Assembly: GCA_964565925.1 (NCBI GenBank)
Contig: CAZMGV010000006.1
Coordinates: 124,001 to 188,000, forward strand
DNA: 64,000 nucleotides
Direction: 5' to 3'
DNA from: CAZMGV01 sp964565925
GTDB lineage: Bacteria > JAGRBM01 > JAHCIT01
A model generated the notes under the pieces. The model did no database searches, was not told where the DNA came from, and saw only the letters and a list, made by a program, of their open reading frames with translations. Shown here one piece after another: positions 27,151-36,019 of this stretch. Each line of letters starts with the position of its first letter. Position 1 is the stretch's first letter. The position numbers and the translations under genes were made by a program.

Positions 27151-28338
27151 CTATTTCGCTGGAGAGCCGCCCTCGAAATGGGGCGGCGTCGTGATCTGAG
27201 GTCCGGCTCCGCCACCGCCGCCTTTGCCCTTGCCGGCGAAATCCCTGAACGTGATGTCGAAAGTGAGCTGGTTCGCCTTGCGGTCTATGTTCCGCTGATA
27301 GGAGAACGCGAGCGAGACGGCGGGATTCTCGAGACCGACGCCTGCGGTGATCAGATTGTCGCGGATCGTCGGTTCCCGGTAGGCGCCGCCCCGAAGCAGC
27401 AGTTCCTTGTAAGGCTCCACTTCGACGCCGATGACGAAACCGGCCGCCAGATCGCTCGAATGGGTCAGGTCCGTCACCACGCCGCCGGCGCCCCGCAGCC
27501 AGTCCATCGGGGCGATGCTGCCGGTGATCTCGACTTCCCGGCCGAGCCGGTCCGTGTTGGAACCGACGAGATTCCGGCCGACGATACCCGCCGACAGGTT
27601 CCACAGGTCCTTCATCGGCGCCAGATAGGCACCGAAGGTTCCGTCGACGACGTTCTGGCTTTTTCCTTCGGCCGGCAGGTCGGTGCGGAGCCAGTTGACG
27701 GCGGCGCCGACCATGATCGGGAGGTCCAGCAGGGGGAAATTATCGGACAGGGCGAATGTCAGGTAGCTGTATTTGGGCGGCCGGATGTTGTTTCCGATAA
27801 ATCCGAAGCCGGCGGCCGATTCCAGACTGTAGTAAAGTGCCACGCCGATGTCGGTCGACTGGGAATCGCTGAGGCCGAGGTTGTACTGGTCCGACTTGTC
27901 TGCATTGCGCTGGTAGCCGGCGGTGATCCCGAACATCGAGTTTTTGGACAGGGCGGCCGGATTGAGCCGGGCGAGGGCGGGATCGCTGAGGAGCGTCGAA
28001 CCGGCACGGCCCATACCGGTATTGCGGGCGCTCGGTGTCAGATCGAACTTGGGCACACCCATGCCGCCCAGATATTCCCGTCCGGGCGACACGCAGACGG
28101 TAGGGTCGGAGCCGTTCAGGCCGCAGGAAGAAGTGGACTGGGCATATACCGCTTCCGGTTTGCAGAGGCCCGCAATAATCAGGACCGCCGGTACAAGAAC
28201 CGGCAGAAGCGGTCGGAACTGTCTGGTAAAAATGAAGGGCACGCCCGTGCGGGATCTCCGGTACGCAAAAAGCCCTCGACTGAACGCGGACAAGATACGG
28301 TTTCCGGCGCGCAGTTTCAATCGTTCGGCTTCCAGCAC
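27151..28338 (-). CDS. Putative outer-membrane β-barrel protein
   Basis: 395 residues from the first start; GTG 28242 (giving a hydrophobic signal LVPAVLIIAGLCKPEAVYA and cleavage after AVYA) may be the true one. The mature protein resembles the UPF0164/PorV-like group: GMGRAGSTLLSDPALARLNPAAL near residue 105-130, then regularly spaced amphipathic strands and a Phe/Tyr-rich barrel pattern (LAFSYQRNID, TFDITFRDF). Such barrels sit in the outer membrane and serve as channels or secretion helpers. The C-terminus has a Gly-rich loop (GKGKGGGGGAG) followed by a short tail, unusual because barrels normally end in an aromatic residue. Confidence 0.65.
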   Translation of the reverse strand: MLEAERLKLRAGNRILSAFSRGLFAYRRSRTGVPFIFTRQFRPLLPVLVPAVLIIAGLCKPEAVYAQSTSSCGLNGSDPTVCVSPGREYLGGMGVPKFDLTPSARNTGMGRAGSTLLSDPALARLNPAALSKNSMFGITAGYQRNADKSDQYNLGLSDSQSTDIGVALYYSLESAAGFGFIGNNIRPPKYSYLTFALSDNFPLLDLPIMVGAAVNWLRTDLPAEGKSQNVVDGTFGAYLAPMKDLWNLSAGIVGRNLVGSNTDRLGREVEITGSIAPMDWLRGAGGVVTDLTHSSDLAAGFVIGVEVEPYKELLLRGGAYREPTIRDNLITAGVGLENPAVSLAFSYQRNIDRKANQLTFDITFRDFAGKGKGGGGGAGPQITTPPHFEGGSPAK

Positions 28339-28442
28339 ACGGGAAGTTCATGCTATTAACCCTGCGTTCCCGGGTTCTTAATCTGGCAGGCCGGAACCGA
28401 CTCTGAACCACCGGCCGTTCAATCCCTGAACGAGGAGCGTCG

Positions 28443-29333
28443 TTGAGCAAGGTCCTGACAGCCGTCATTCCGGTGGCCGGTCTCGGTACGCGGTTTCTTC
28501 CGATTACCAAGGCAGTTCCCAAGGAGCTCCTTCCCGTCCTGAACCGGCCGACGCTGCACCTGATCTGCGATGAAATCTACGAAGCGGGCATCCGCAAGGT
28601 GATCCTCGTTTCCAGCCCGTCGAAGGGCGCCCTTGAGGATTACATCCGGCCGCACCGGGCATTGAAGGCGCATCTGAAAAAGGCCGGCAAGGACGAGCTT
28701 CTGCAGGGCTGGGTCCGCACACTCGGGAAACTCGAATTCCAGGTGGTTTACCAGCGCAGCCCCCGGGGACTTGGTCACGCGGTGCTGCAGGCGCGCAAGG
28801 CGGTCGGACGAAGCCCCTTCGCGCTGCTCCTCCCGGACGAAGTGTTTTTCACCGATCCCGGCCGCCCGGGTCCTCTCAAGACGCTCGTGAAAATTCACGA
28901 ACGAAAAGGCGCGCTCGCGACGATCGCCGTGAAGCCGGTTCCGCTCGAACATGCGAGCCGCTACGGCATGGTCGAACCTGCCGGCCGGGTTTCGCGCGGC
29001 AAACCGTTTGTGGTCCGGGGCATGGTGGAAAAGCCGCGGCCCGAGCAGGCGCCGAGCCGTCTGGCGATTATCGGCCGGTACGTGATCGATCCGGCGGTGT
29101 TCGAGCTGCTCGCCAGCGCCCGCCCGGGACCGGGACGTGAAATCCAGCTGACCGACGCGCTGGACCGTCTTTGCAGCAAAGGACCGGTCCTCGCGACGGA
29201 GATTCCCGGAGAGCGGTTCGACACAGGTGTTCCGCTGGGGCTCGTGAAGGCGAATCTGTTTGCCGCCTGGCGGAACCCGGTGTACCGGAAAGAGATCCGG
29301 TCCCTGATCGACGCTCTGGAGAGAGGAAACTGA
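28443..29333 (+). CDS. galU: UTP-glucose-1-phosphate uridylyltransferase
   Basis: 296 residues from a TTG at 28443, with AGGAG eight bases before it. It makes UDP-glucose from UTP and glucose-1-phosphate, a precursor of cell-surface sugars. Nucleotidyltransferase signature GLGTRFLPITKAVPKELLPV near residues 14-33, YGMVEPAG, and FVVRGMVEKPRPEQAPS are all GalU-typical. Length matches the family. The stop overlaps the next start (TGATG), so it is coupled to holA, an unusual partnership that probably only reflects operon packing. Confidence 0.95.
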   Translation: MSKVLTAVIPVAGLGTRFLPITKAVPKELLPVLNRPTLHLICDEIYEAGIRKVILVSSPSKGALEDYIRPHRALKAHLKKAGKDELLQGWVRTLGKLEFQVVYQRSPRGLGHAVLQARKAVGRSPFALLLPDEVFFTDPGRPGPLKTLVKIHERKGALATIAVKPVPLEHASRYGMVEPAGRVSRGKPFVVRGMVEKPRPEQAPSRLAIIGRYVIDPAVFELLASARPGPGREIQLTDALDRLCSKGPVLATEIPGERFDTGVPLGLVKANLFAAWRNPVYRKEIRSLIDALERGN

Positions 29334-30373
29334 TGGCTCGTACCGAAGCTCCGGCCGCCGACCAGGTGATGAAGGAGATCGAAGCCGGAAAAATCCGGCC
29401 GGTCTACTATCTGGCGCCGCTGGGCTGGGGCGATCCGGTCACGGAGCCATATTTCGTCACGGAACTCCTGAAAGCGTTCCGCGAATCCACGGTAGCGGCC
29501 ACCGCCGACTTCAACCTGGACCGGTTCGATGCGTCCAGCTGCGAACCGTCCCAGATCACCATCGCCGCCGAGACCTTCCCGATGATGGCAAAATACCGGC
29601 TGGTGATCGTCCGCAACGCCTCGTCGCTCGATAACGAACGGGGCCATGAGGTGATGCTCCGGTATCTGGAGAAACCGGCCAGTACCTGCGTGCTGGTTAT
29701 GGAAGGCGACAAGCCCGACGGCCGGAAGAAACTCGCCAAGGCGCTGCAGGAGATGGGCGCCTATGTGGACGTGTCCCGTCCGAAGGAAGAGGGCCTGTCC
29801 TACTGGATCCGCCGCTTCGCGCGTCTTCGGGGCCGCTCGGTGTCGGACGGCGCGGCGGAACTGTTTATCGAACGGATCGGCGCGGACATTACGGCGCTCG
29901 ATCAGGCGATCGAGGTCGCGGCGCTCGTGGACCCGGATTCCAAGGAGATCAGTGAAGAAACCGCCGCCAGGGTGATCGCCAGCACCCGGGGTTTTACGGC
30001 GTTCGATCTGTTCGATGCCATCACGAACCGGGATCTCCCGGCCGTCTACGGTATTCTGGAGAAACTGTCCGAGAGCGGCGAACGGGAATATCCGATGCTG
30101 CTCGGCGGGCTTCACTGGAGTTTCCGGCAGATGCGCCGGATGGACGAGATGCGGTCGCACGGGATGTCGGGCGATGACATCTGCCGGGCGCTCAAGATCA
30201 ACTTCCGGCGGGACGAGAAAATCCGGGCGGCGGCGCGCTGGAAAGGCGCCGGCTGGGACCGGTTCGCCGAACGGTTCTACGAACTGGACCGCCAGCTGAA
30301 GGGGGCGCCGGTGGACCGGCGCCTGGCGATGGAGCGCCTGCTCGTGGAGCTGACGTCGCGCAAGGCTTCCTGA
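29333..30373 (+). CDS. holA: DNA polymerase III subunit delta
   Basis: 346 residues from ATG 29333, which overlaps the galU stop; the frame runs further upstream only through galU. It is the clamp-loader subunit that opens the sliding clamp. The pattern fits HolA: N-terminal IRPVYYLAPLGW, the basic/acid mid-region KYRLVIVRNASSL, VLVMEGDKPDGRKK, SYWIRRFARLRGRSVSDGAA, and C-terminal helices ALKINFRRDEKIRAAARW, FYELDRQLKG. rpsT lies next, convergent, as in many bacteria where holA and rpsT are neighbours. Confidence 0.9.
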   Translation: MARTEAPAADQVMKEIEAGKIRPVYYLAPLGWGDPVTEPYFVTELLKAFRESTVAATADFNLDRFDASSCEPSQITIAAETFPMMAKYRLVIVRNASSLDNERGHEVMLRYLEKPASTCVLVMEGDKPDGRKKLAKALQEMGAYVDVSRPKEEGLSYWIRRFARLRGRSVSDGAAELFIERIGADITALDQAIEVAALVDPDSKEISEETAARVIASTRGFTAFDLFDAITNRDLPAVYGILEKLSESGEREYPMLLGGLHWSFRQMRRMDEMRSHGMSGDDICRALKINFRRDEKIRAAARWKGAGWDRFAERFYELDRQLKGAPVDRRLAMERLLVELTSRKAS

Positions 30374-30400
30374 CCTATCTACCTACAGGAAAAACAAACG

Positions 30401-30424
30401 AAAAAGGGCGGCTCGTGGCCGCCC
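30401..30424 (-). terminator. Rho-independent terminator after rpsT
   Basis: On the minus strand, the stem GGGCGGC/GCCGCCC with a five-base loop is followed by TTTTT (the AAAAA at 30401-30405 on the plus strand). It lies 28 bases after the rpsT stop codon. It may also serve holA on the other strand, though the T-run is poor there. Confidence 0.85.
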
Positions 30425-30451
30425 CTGATCTTCAGAATCGCCCTGAACGGT

Positions 30452-30727
30452 TCAGGCGGACTTGGGTTTCGCCTTGTGCGCGGAGACGGCCTTCGTCAGG
30501 CGGCTGATCCGGCGGGCGGCGTTGTTCCGGTGGAGAACGCTCTTCGACTTGGAGCGGTCCAGATAGGAGACGGCCTGCTTGTAGAGATCGTCGAGTTTCG
30601 GATCGTTGTTCTGCATGGCCTCGCGGACGTTGCGAACCAGGGTGCGCCAGGTGGAAGTGACCTTGCGGTTCACTTCATGACGGCGGCTTTCCTGACGGGC
30701 GCGTTTGGCAGCGGACAGTTTCGGCAC
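30452..30727 (-). CDS. rpsT: 30S ribosomal protein S20
   Basis: 91 residues, highly basic, with the family start PKLSAAKRARQESRRHEVNR and LVRNVREAM, YKQAVSYLDRSKSKSVLHRN, AARRISRL. It binds 16S rRNA early in assembly of the small subunit. Length is normal (85-90). It is a single-gene unit with a likely promoter at 30804-30830 and a terminator after it. Convergent with holA. Confidence 0.97.
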   Translation of the reverse strand: MPKLSAAKRARQESRRHEVNRKVTSTWRTLVRNVREAMQNNDPKLDDLYKQAVSYLDRSKSKSVLHRNNAARRISRLTKAVSAHKAKPKSA

Positions 30728-30803
30728 GGGGTGTCTCCTTCAGAGTTCCATTTATCAGGACCGGACCGCCACCACACGGCTCCCGGTCTATAAGGGCCAA
30801 CCG

Positions 30804-30830
30804 TGTATACCTTTAGACAGGGGGCGTCAA
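30804..30830 (-). promoter_or_regulatory. Sigma-70-like promoter for rpsT
   Basis: On the minus strand, TTGACG (30825-30830) and TATACA (30804-30809) are 15 bases apart, slightly short of the optimal 17. Both hexamers are good. The leader to the rpsT ATG would be about 70 bases. Confidence 0.55.
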
Positions 30831-30885
30831 GGGCGGGAATTCCGGTCGCTTAATTGTCCGGTTTGAACCCGGTTCAGATGCCCTG

Positions 30886-30914
30886 TTGACGCGGTAGGAC
30901 AGTTTGGGTAGCGT
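30886..30914 (+). promoter_or_regulatory. Sigma-70-like promoter for SCP2 gene
   Basis: TTGACG (30886-30891), 17 bases, then TAGCGT (30909-30914), a weak -10. The predicted start falls near 30921, immediately before a perfect-armed inverted repeat. Confidence 0.5.
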
Positions 30915-30927
30915 CGCCGCGCAAAGT

Positions 30928-30947
30928 GATTGACCGTTCAGTCAATC
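30928..30947 (+). promoter_or_regulatory. TetR-like operator overlapping transcript start
   Basis: GATTGAC (30928-30934) and GTCAATC (30941-30947) form a perfect inverted repeat around six bases (CGTTCA). The pattern TTGACCGTTCAGTCAA resembles operators of TetR-family repressors of lipid metabolism. No TetR gene is in the window. Confidence 0.55.
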
Positions 30948-31031
30948 GCGGGAACACTGGAAGGCTATCCGACGGCATGGGGCCCGGGAGTCTATCTGGA
31001 ACAGACCAACAGAGAAGCGGGAGAGACCCAC

Positions 31032-31376
31032 ATGCCGAAGTTCGATAACTGCAAAGACATTTTCGCGTTCATTGGAAAGAACCTGGCTCCGAACGCCGAG
31101 ACCGCCAAGGCCAACGTCGGCGGCATCTTCAAGTTCGTGGTCACGGGCGGCAAGGGCGGCACCTGGCTGGTGAACTGCAAGGACAACGTGGGCGTGACCG
31201 AAGCCGACGGCGAAGCCGACTGCACGATCACGGTTGACGACGAGACGTTCCTCGCCATCAACAACCGCGAGATGGACGGCCAGATGGCATTCATGAGCGG
31301 CAAGCTCATGGTGTCGGGCGACATGTCGTTCGCGTTCAAGCTCGGACAGGTGCTGGGCGGCGGCGGCGGAAACTGA
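31032..31376 (+). CDS. SCP2 sterol/lipid-binding domain protein
   Basis: 114 residues from ATG 31032, with GGGAGAG about 10 bases before. The whole protein is one SCP2 domain (GIFKFVVTGGKGGTWLVNCK, CTITVDDETFLAINNREMDG, FMSGKLMVSGDMSFAFKL). SCP2 domains bind fatty acyl-CoA, sterols or other lipids in a hydrophobic tunnel. Codon use and frequency suggest strong expression (clean GC-rich codons, strong ribosome site). A single-gene unit with promoter, TetR-like operator and terminator; a CoA-transferase gene follows. This context hints at fatty acyl-CoA handling. Confidence 0.9.
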   Translation: MPKFDNCKDIFAFIGKNLAPNAETAKANVGGIFKFVVTGGKGGTWLVNCKDNVGVTEADGEADCTITVDDETFLAINNREMDGQMAFMSGKLMVSGDMSFAFKLGQVLGGGGGN

Positions 31377-31423
31377 TTCCGCTCGCGGCGCCGGCACTGT
31401 TTAGTGGCGTCATGAAATAACAG

Positions 31424-31463
31424 CGGGCCGGGCTCCTTAACCAAGGAACCCGGCCCGTTTCTT
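31424..31463 (+). terminator. Rho-independent terminator after SCP2 gene
   Basis: 15-base stem CGGGCCGGGCTCCTT (31424-31438) / AAGGAACCCGGCCCG (31443-31457) with four-base loop, then TTTCTTCTT. One mismatch bulge near the middle. Lies 47 bases after the stop codon. Confidence 0.88.
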
Positions 31464-31521
31464 CTTCACCGCATCCGGTCTGTTTTCGGGCTGTTTGGCA
31501 GTCCGTTCAGGAGTATTCGCC

Positions 31522-32706
31522 ATGGCTTCACCCCTCGATGGTATCAAGGTCCTCGATCTTTCCCGTCTGCTGCCGGGCCCTTTCTGCTCGCAGCTGCTCG
31601 CCGATCTGGGCGCCCGGGTCGTGAAAGTGGAGGACACCCAGGGCGGCGACTACGCCCGTGCCGGCGGTCCGGCCGTCGACGGACAGAGCGCCTTCTATGT
31701 GGCGATCAACCGGAACAAGGAATCGATCAAGCTCAATCTGAAGAAACCGGAAGGCGTCCAGGCGCTGCTCAGGCTGGTTCCGCAGTTCGATGTCATTCTG
31801 GATACATTCCGTCCGGGCGTCGTCGAGAAACTGGGCGTGGGTTACGAGGTCTGCAGGAAGATCAATCCGAAAATCGTCTACTGCGCCATCACGGGTTACG
31901 GACAGGACGGTCCGTACTCCCAGCGTGCCGGACACGACAACAACTATCTGGCGCTTGCCGGAGTGGGCGGGCTGACCGGAGAACCGGGCCGCCGGCCCGT
32001 GCTCGCGGGGTTCCAGCTGGCGGATCTGGGCGGCGGTGCGCTGTTCGGACTGTCGGCCATTCTCGCCGGCCTGTTTCAGGCACAGCGAACGGGCCAGGGT
32101 ACCTATTGCGACGTCTCCATGCACGACGGTTCGTTCGCGTTTCTGGCGCCGCATCTCGCCGGTTTCATCCAGCAGCCCGGCGAACCGCCCAGGCCTTCCA
32201 CGATGATGCTCTCGGGAGCGATCGTCTGTTACAACATTTACGAAACCAAAGACGGCAAATACATGTCCGTGGGGGCGCTGGAGCCCAAGTTCTGGCAGGC
32301 GTTCTCGCAGGCCTGCGGCCGTCCCGATATCCTGCCGTTCGCCTTCCAGAAGGCGGCCGACGGAGAGAAAGCCTACGAAGCGACCAAGGAGCTGTTCCGG
32401 TCGAAGACCCAGGCCGAATGGATCGAACTGCTCAAGACGGCCGACTGCTGCGTGGAACCGATCTGGGATTTCGCGCAGACGCTGAAGGACCCTCAGCTGG
32501 AAGCCCGCAAGATGTGGATCACCATCCAGAATCGGAAGGGCGAAACGGTCAAGCTGCCCAACACGCCGTTCCGGTTCAGCACCCAGCAGAAGAAAACCTC
32601 CGACAAGGCGCCGCCCCAGTATGGCGAACATACCCAGCCGGTGCTCAGGGAGTTCGGCTTCTCGGACGACGATCTGGCGAAACTGAAATCCAGCGGTGCG
32701 ATCTGA
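31522..32706 (+). CDS. CaiB/BaiF family CoA-transferase
   Basis: 394 residues from ATG 31522 with AGGAG about 10 bases before (the GTG-type start at 31495 lies inside the terminator region and is less likely). N-terminus PLDGIKVLDLSRLLPGPFCS, then LGARVVKVEDTQGGDYAR, FRPGVVEKLG, and YCDVSMHDGSFAF mark the type III CoA-transferase/α-methylacyl-CoA racemase family. These enzymes move CoA between carboxylic acids or racemise 2-methylacyl-CoA. Isoform cannot be told; the α-methylacyl-CoA racemase subgroup is the closest by look. It follows the SCP2 gene, consistent with lipid or bile-acid-like CoA chemistry. Confidence 0.9.
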   Translation: MASPLDGIKVLDLSRLLPGPFCSQLLADLGARVVKVEDTQGGDYARAGGPAVDGQSAFYVAINRNKESIKLNLKKPEGVQALLRLVPQFDVILDTFRPGVVEKLGVGYEVCRKINPKIVYCAITGYGQDGPYSQRAGHDNNYLALAGVGGLTGEPGRRPVLAGFQLADLGGGALFGLSAILAGLFQAQRTGQGTYCDVSMHDGSFAFLAPHLAGFIQQPGEPPRPSTMMLSGAIVCYNIYETKDGKYMSVGALEPKFWQAFSQACGRPDILPFAFQKAADGEKAYEATKELFRSKTQAEWIELLKTADCCVEPIWDFAQTLKDPQLEARKMWITIQNRKGETVKLPNTPFRFSTQQKKTSDKAPPQYGEHTQPVLREFGFSDDDLAKLKSSGAI

Positions 32707-32746
32707 CCTGACAATGGCCTGAAGCTCTGGCTAAGGTGGGGAATAC

Positions 32747-35116
32747 GTGAAACGGTCCCTGCTGAATCCGCTTCTTCTCGGCTCCATCATCCTGTGGCTG
32801 TTCGCCCCGGCATGGAGGGAAGGCCGCACGCTCTGGGTGCGGGACAACCTTGTCAATTTCCTGCCCAACCATGCCTACTGGATCGAGCGCGTTCGCAGTG
32901 GCGAACTTCCCCACTGGAATCCGTACGTCGCAGGAGGCATGCCGTTCGCTGCGGATCCGGTGCAGGGTACATTCTATCCGCCGAGGCTGCTCGCCCTTCT
33001 GGTTCAGGATCCGGTCCTTTCATTCAATCTGCTGATCGGGCTGCATCTGTTCATTCTTGGATGGGGATTCGAACGGTTTCTGAGAAAATTCGGAACCGGG
33101 CGGATTGCCGCGCTTGCGGGCGGATTGACGGTCATGCTGTCAGGGACCTTTCTGAACAGCACGTATCTTGTGGAATTTCTGTACGCGCAGGCGTGGACCG
33201 GCTGGCTGTTGTGTGCTGCGCTCGATTTCGCCCGGGGCCGTGCCAGTCAGGCGGCTTCGGGTCGGCCGGGATTTTGGATCGCATTTTTTGGCGGACTGAT
33301 GCTGCTGGCCGGCGAACCGCAGACGTTCATCGTGAACTGGGGTGTTCTGCTTCTGTTCTGGCTGTTCGTGCCGATCGGTGCCGAAACGGTTTTCACTCGC
33401 CGTGCCGGCCGGGCGATTCTGGGCTGTACGCTTTTCGGAGCCCTCGCCATCGGAATTGGAATCGTACAATGGTTCCCGGCGCGTTATCTGATTGAGGAAA
33501 CGGCCCGGGGAGCACTCGGTTTCGGATTGAAGGATGCAGAAGGCTGCGGATTTCATCCGGCGCGCTGGTTTGAACTGATCGTACCGGGTTTTTTTGGCGA
33601 CGATGCCGGAGATCTCACGCTTTGGAGCCCCAAGATTGCCTGCATAGGCCATTCGACACTTTATATTTCAACGATCTACGTGGGTCTGTTGGCTGTATTG
33701 CTGGCAATATTCGGCATCGTGGAAGGCCGCCCGCGGCGAATTATCCTGTGGACGGGAGTGTTAACGATTCTGGCGGGCCTTCTGGCCACAGGCCCGCAGA
33801 GTCCACTGGATATCTACAGTGTGCTTTATCGCGTGCTCCCCGGGTGGAACCGTTTCCGTAACACGGAACGGCTGCTTCCATGGATGACGATGGGACTCGG
33901 GCTGCTCGCCGGGTTTGGCCTTGACCGGTTGCGGACGAAAACGAACCAAATCCATTTGTTCATATTATCGGCAGCGTGTCTGGCGTGCTGGACTGTTTTC
34001 GCCATTATTGACTGGCCCGGTATTTCGAAGGCGTTCGATCCGCATTCGTATTTGTATCTGAAAGACGTCGTATCCAGATCGGTTCAGGCGGGATCGGTAT
34101 CTGCGATTATGGCAGCCGGCCTTTTCGGTGCGGCTTTTGTGTTCCGGTCCCGGAAAATCCTTTTTCTGGTACCGCTGCTGATTGCGGTTGACCTGATAGG
34201 TTACGCGCCGGAACTGCTCGAATTCTGGCCCGAACCCGGATTTCCCCGGACGGAGTCGAATGTAATGACGGCGATACGCCAGGCGGCCGGCAAGGACGGG
34301 TTTCCTTATCCACCCCGGTTCACGGGACCGTCGATCACCCTGGTGCCATTGACACGAACGTCGATAGTGAACCTCCGGGAGGCAACCCGGATTCGATGGC
34401 TGCTTGCCGATCCGGATTTCAATATTTTCTATCACCTCGCTTCGTCCGAGACGATGAACTCCTTTGTGACCCGCCGGGCAGCGGATGCCCGGCAGTACCT
34501 CCAGCCGGACCGATTCGAGAGCCTATGGGGTAATTCGGTCCTGCTGCTTCCCAAAGGCACGGCGGTTCCGGATCCGGCATATGAGTTACGGGAAGATTTC
34601 GGACTTGTCGGACTTGCCTGGAATCGCGGGAACCGTTCCCGCGTCGTTTGCCCCGGAAAATGGACCAGACTTCCGGACGACGGTTCTGTCCTGCGGTACT
34701 GGAAAGAACGGGGGCTCACGGTCGATTTTGCTGACGAAACGACCGGTCCTTTTCCCGCATCGGGAAAAGCTGAACCGGCTTCACGCTGCATCGTGACATC
34801 CTGGGCGCCCGAGAAATACGAAATAGAGGTCGATTTGTCGGCCGATTCGCCGGTCGTATTGCGGGAATCTTTCGCAAAGGGCTGGACCGCCTCTCTTGCG
34901 GATGAAAATAACCGGACGCTCGCGGTCTACCCGGCGAATCACGTTCAGCAGGCGGTATTTCCCGGCCCGGGCAAGCACAGGATCCGGTTCGAATACCGTA
35001 CCCCGGGCCTTGGCATTGGGATCGCTGGTACAGCTATTTCCCTGTTGCTGGCAATCTGGACAGGGAGGCGGTTCGGTTACGAATCCGGGCCCCTTGATCC
35101 GGCGCGAAGCCACTGA
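32747..35116 (+). CDS. YfhO-like multi-pass membrane protein
   Basis: 789 residues from a GTG start. The N-terminal 480 residues hold some 12 hydrophobic segments, and the N-terminal loop has the YfhO pattern DNLVNFLPNHAYWIERVRSG followed by PHWNPYVAGGMPFAADPVQG. The C-terminal third is a soluble, probably periplasmic β-rich domain. YfhO-type proteins are GT-C-like and take part in glycosylation of lipoteichoic acid or surface glycans in Bacillus; the role in Gram-negatives is unknown. The base composition is a bit less GC-rich than its neighbours (many ATT, TTT codons), which may mean a different history. An SDR gene follows 14 bases downstream. Confidence 0.85.
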   Translation: MKRSLLNPLLLGSIILWLFAPAWREGRTLWVRDNLVNFLPNHAYWIERVRSGELPHWNPYVAGGMPFAADPVQGTFYPPRLLALLVQDPVLSFNLLIGLHLFILGWGFERFLRKFGTGRIAALAGGLTVMLSGTFLNSTYLVEFLYAQAWTGWLLCAALDFARGRASQAASGRPGFWIAFFGGLMLLAGEPQTFIVNWGVLLLFWLFVPIGAETVFTRRAGRAILGCTLFGALAIGIGIVQWFPARYLIEETARGALGFGLKDAEGCGFHPARWFELIVPGFFGDDAGDLTLWSPKIACIGHSTLYISTIYVGLLAVLLAIFGIVEGRPRRIILWTGVLTILAGLLATGPQSPLDIYSVLYRVLPGWNRFRNTERLLPWMTMGLGLLAGFGLDRLRTKTNQIHLFILSAACLACWTVFAIIDWPGISKAFDPHSYLYLKDVVSRSVQAGSVSAIMAAGLFGAAFVFRSRKILFLVPLLIAVDLIGYAPELLEFWPEPGFPRTESNVMTAIRQAAGKDGFPYPPRFTGPSITLVPLTRTSIVNLREATRIRWLLADPDFNIFYHLASSETMNSFVTRRAADARQYLQPDRFESLWGNSVLLLPKGTAVPDPAYELREDFGLVGLAWNRGNRSRVVCPGKWTRLPDDGSVLRYWKERGLTVDFADETTGPFPASGKAEPASRCIVTSWAPEKYEIEVDLSADSPVVLRESFAKGWTASLADENNRTLAVYPANHVQQAVFPGPGKHRIRFEYRTPGLGIGIAGTAISLLLAIWTGRRFGYESGPLDPARSH

Positions 35117-35130
35117 AGGAGTTTTCACCC

Positions 35131-36018
35131 ATGTCCCACAAGAGCCGTATTTTCCGCGACGACCTGCTCGAAGGCAAAAAAGCCATTGTCACGGGCGGCG
35201 GCACCGGCATCGGCGAGGCGATCACCGCCGAGCTCGCGGCGCTGGGCTGCGAGGTATTTATCTGCTCGCGCAAACAGGAAAACGTGGAGCCGGTCTCGAA
35301 GAAGATCACCGAAGCCGTCGGCAAGAAGCCGGTGCACTGGGGTCTGTGCGATATTCGCAAGCATGAGGAAGTGGACCGCGCGATCGACGAAGCGGTCCAG
35401 AAAATGGGCCGGATCGATTTTCTGGTGAACAACGCGGGCGGGCAGTTTCCCTCGCCGGCGGCCGCTTTTACCGATAACGGCTGGAACGCCGTCATCAACA
35501 ACAATCTCACGGGACCGTTCTACTTTTCCCAGTCCACGGCGAAGAAGGCGTTCTTCAAGCAGAACCACGGCAAGATCATATTCATTACCGCCGACTGCCA
35601 CCGTGGCATGCCGGGGCTCGCCCACACGAGCGCGGCCCGGGCGGCGGTTCAGAACCTCGCCATGACGCTCGCCATCGAATGGGCCTCGTTTAATGTGAAG
35701 GTGAACTGCGTGGCGCCGGGAACGATCTTCTCCACCGGCATGCGGGTTTACCCGAAGGAAGTGGTGTTCAATACCGCCCGGCATATTCCGCTCAAGCGGC
35801 TCGGTACGGTGGAGGAGATCGCCAACGCGGTCGCCTACCTGCTTTCACCGGCGGGCGACTGGATCACGGCCGAAACGATGAAAGTGGACGGAGGCGCCAG
35901 TATATGGGGCGACCGCTGGCCGATTCCGGATCCGAAGGATTTCGACAAGACCCACGGCTGGCCGGGCCCGGTCCCGTTCGGCGGCTACACCGGACACGAC
36001 GACGACAAGAAAAAATAA
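35131..36018 (+). CDS. Short-chain dehydrogenase, enoyl-CoA reductase-like (PECR-like)
   Basis: 295 residues, with a ribosome site (AAGGAG) before the ATG. Nucleotide motif TGGGTGIG (about 21-28) and NNAGGQ near 105. The usual YxxxK active site is absent; in its place the sequence reads HTSAARAAVQNLAMTLAIEW, as in peroxisomal trans-2-enoyl-CoA reductase and 2,4-dienoyl-CoA reductases (HTGAARAGV), which use other residues. A role in fatty acyl-CoA reduction is likely and fits the nearby SCP2 and CaiB genes. The C-terminus is longer than usual, ending in a charged YTGHDDDKKK tail. Confidence 0.85.
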   Translation: MSHKSRIFRDDLLEGKKAIVTGGGTGIGEAITAELAALGCEVFICSRKQENVEPVSKKITEAVGKKPVHWGLCDIRKHEEVDRAIDEAVQKMGRIDFLVNNAGGQFPSPAAAFTDNGWNAVINNNLTGPFYFSQSTAKKAFFKQNHGKIIFITADCHRGMPGLAHTSAARAAVQNLAMTLAIEWASFNVKVNCVAPGTIFSTGMRVYPKEVVFNTARHIPLKRLGTVEEIANAVAYLLSPAGDWITAETMKVDGGASIWGDRWPIPDPKDFDKTHGWPGPVPFGGYTGHDDDKKK

Positions 36019-36019
36019 G

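Noticed and set aside
34896..35366. Open frames around the YfhO/SDR junction as a separate gene
   Set aside because: They overlap both genes in another frame with no protein-like sequence or ribosome site.
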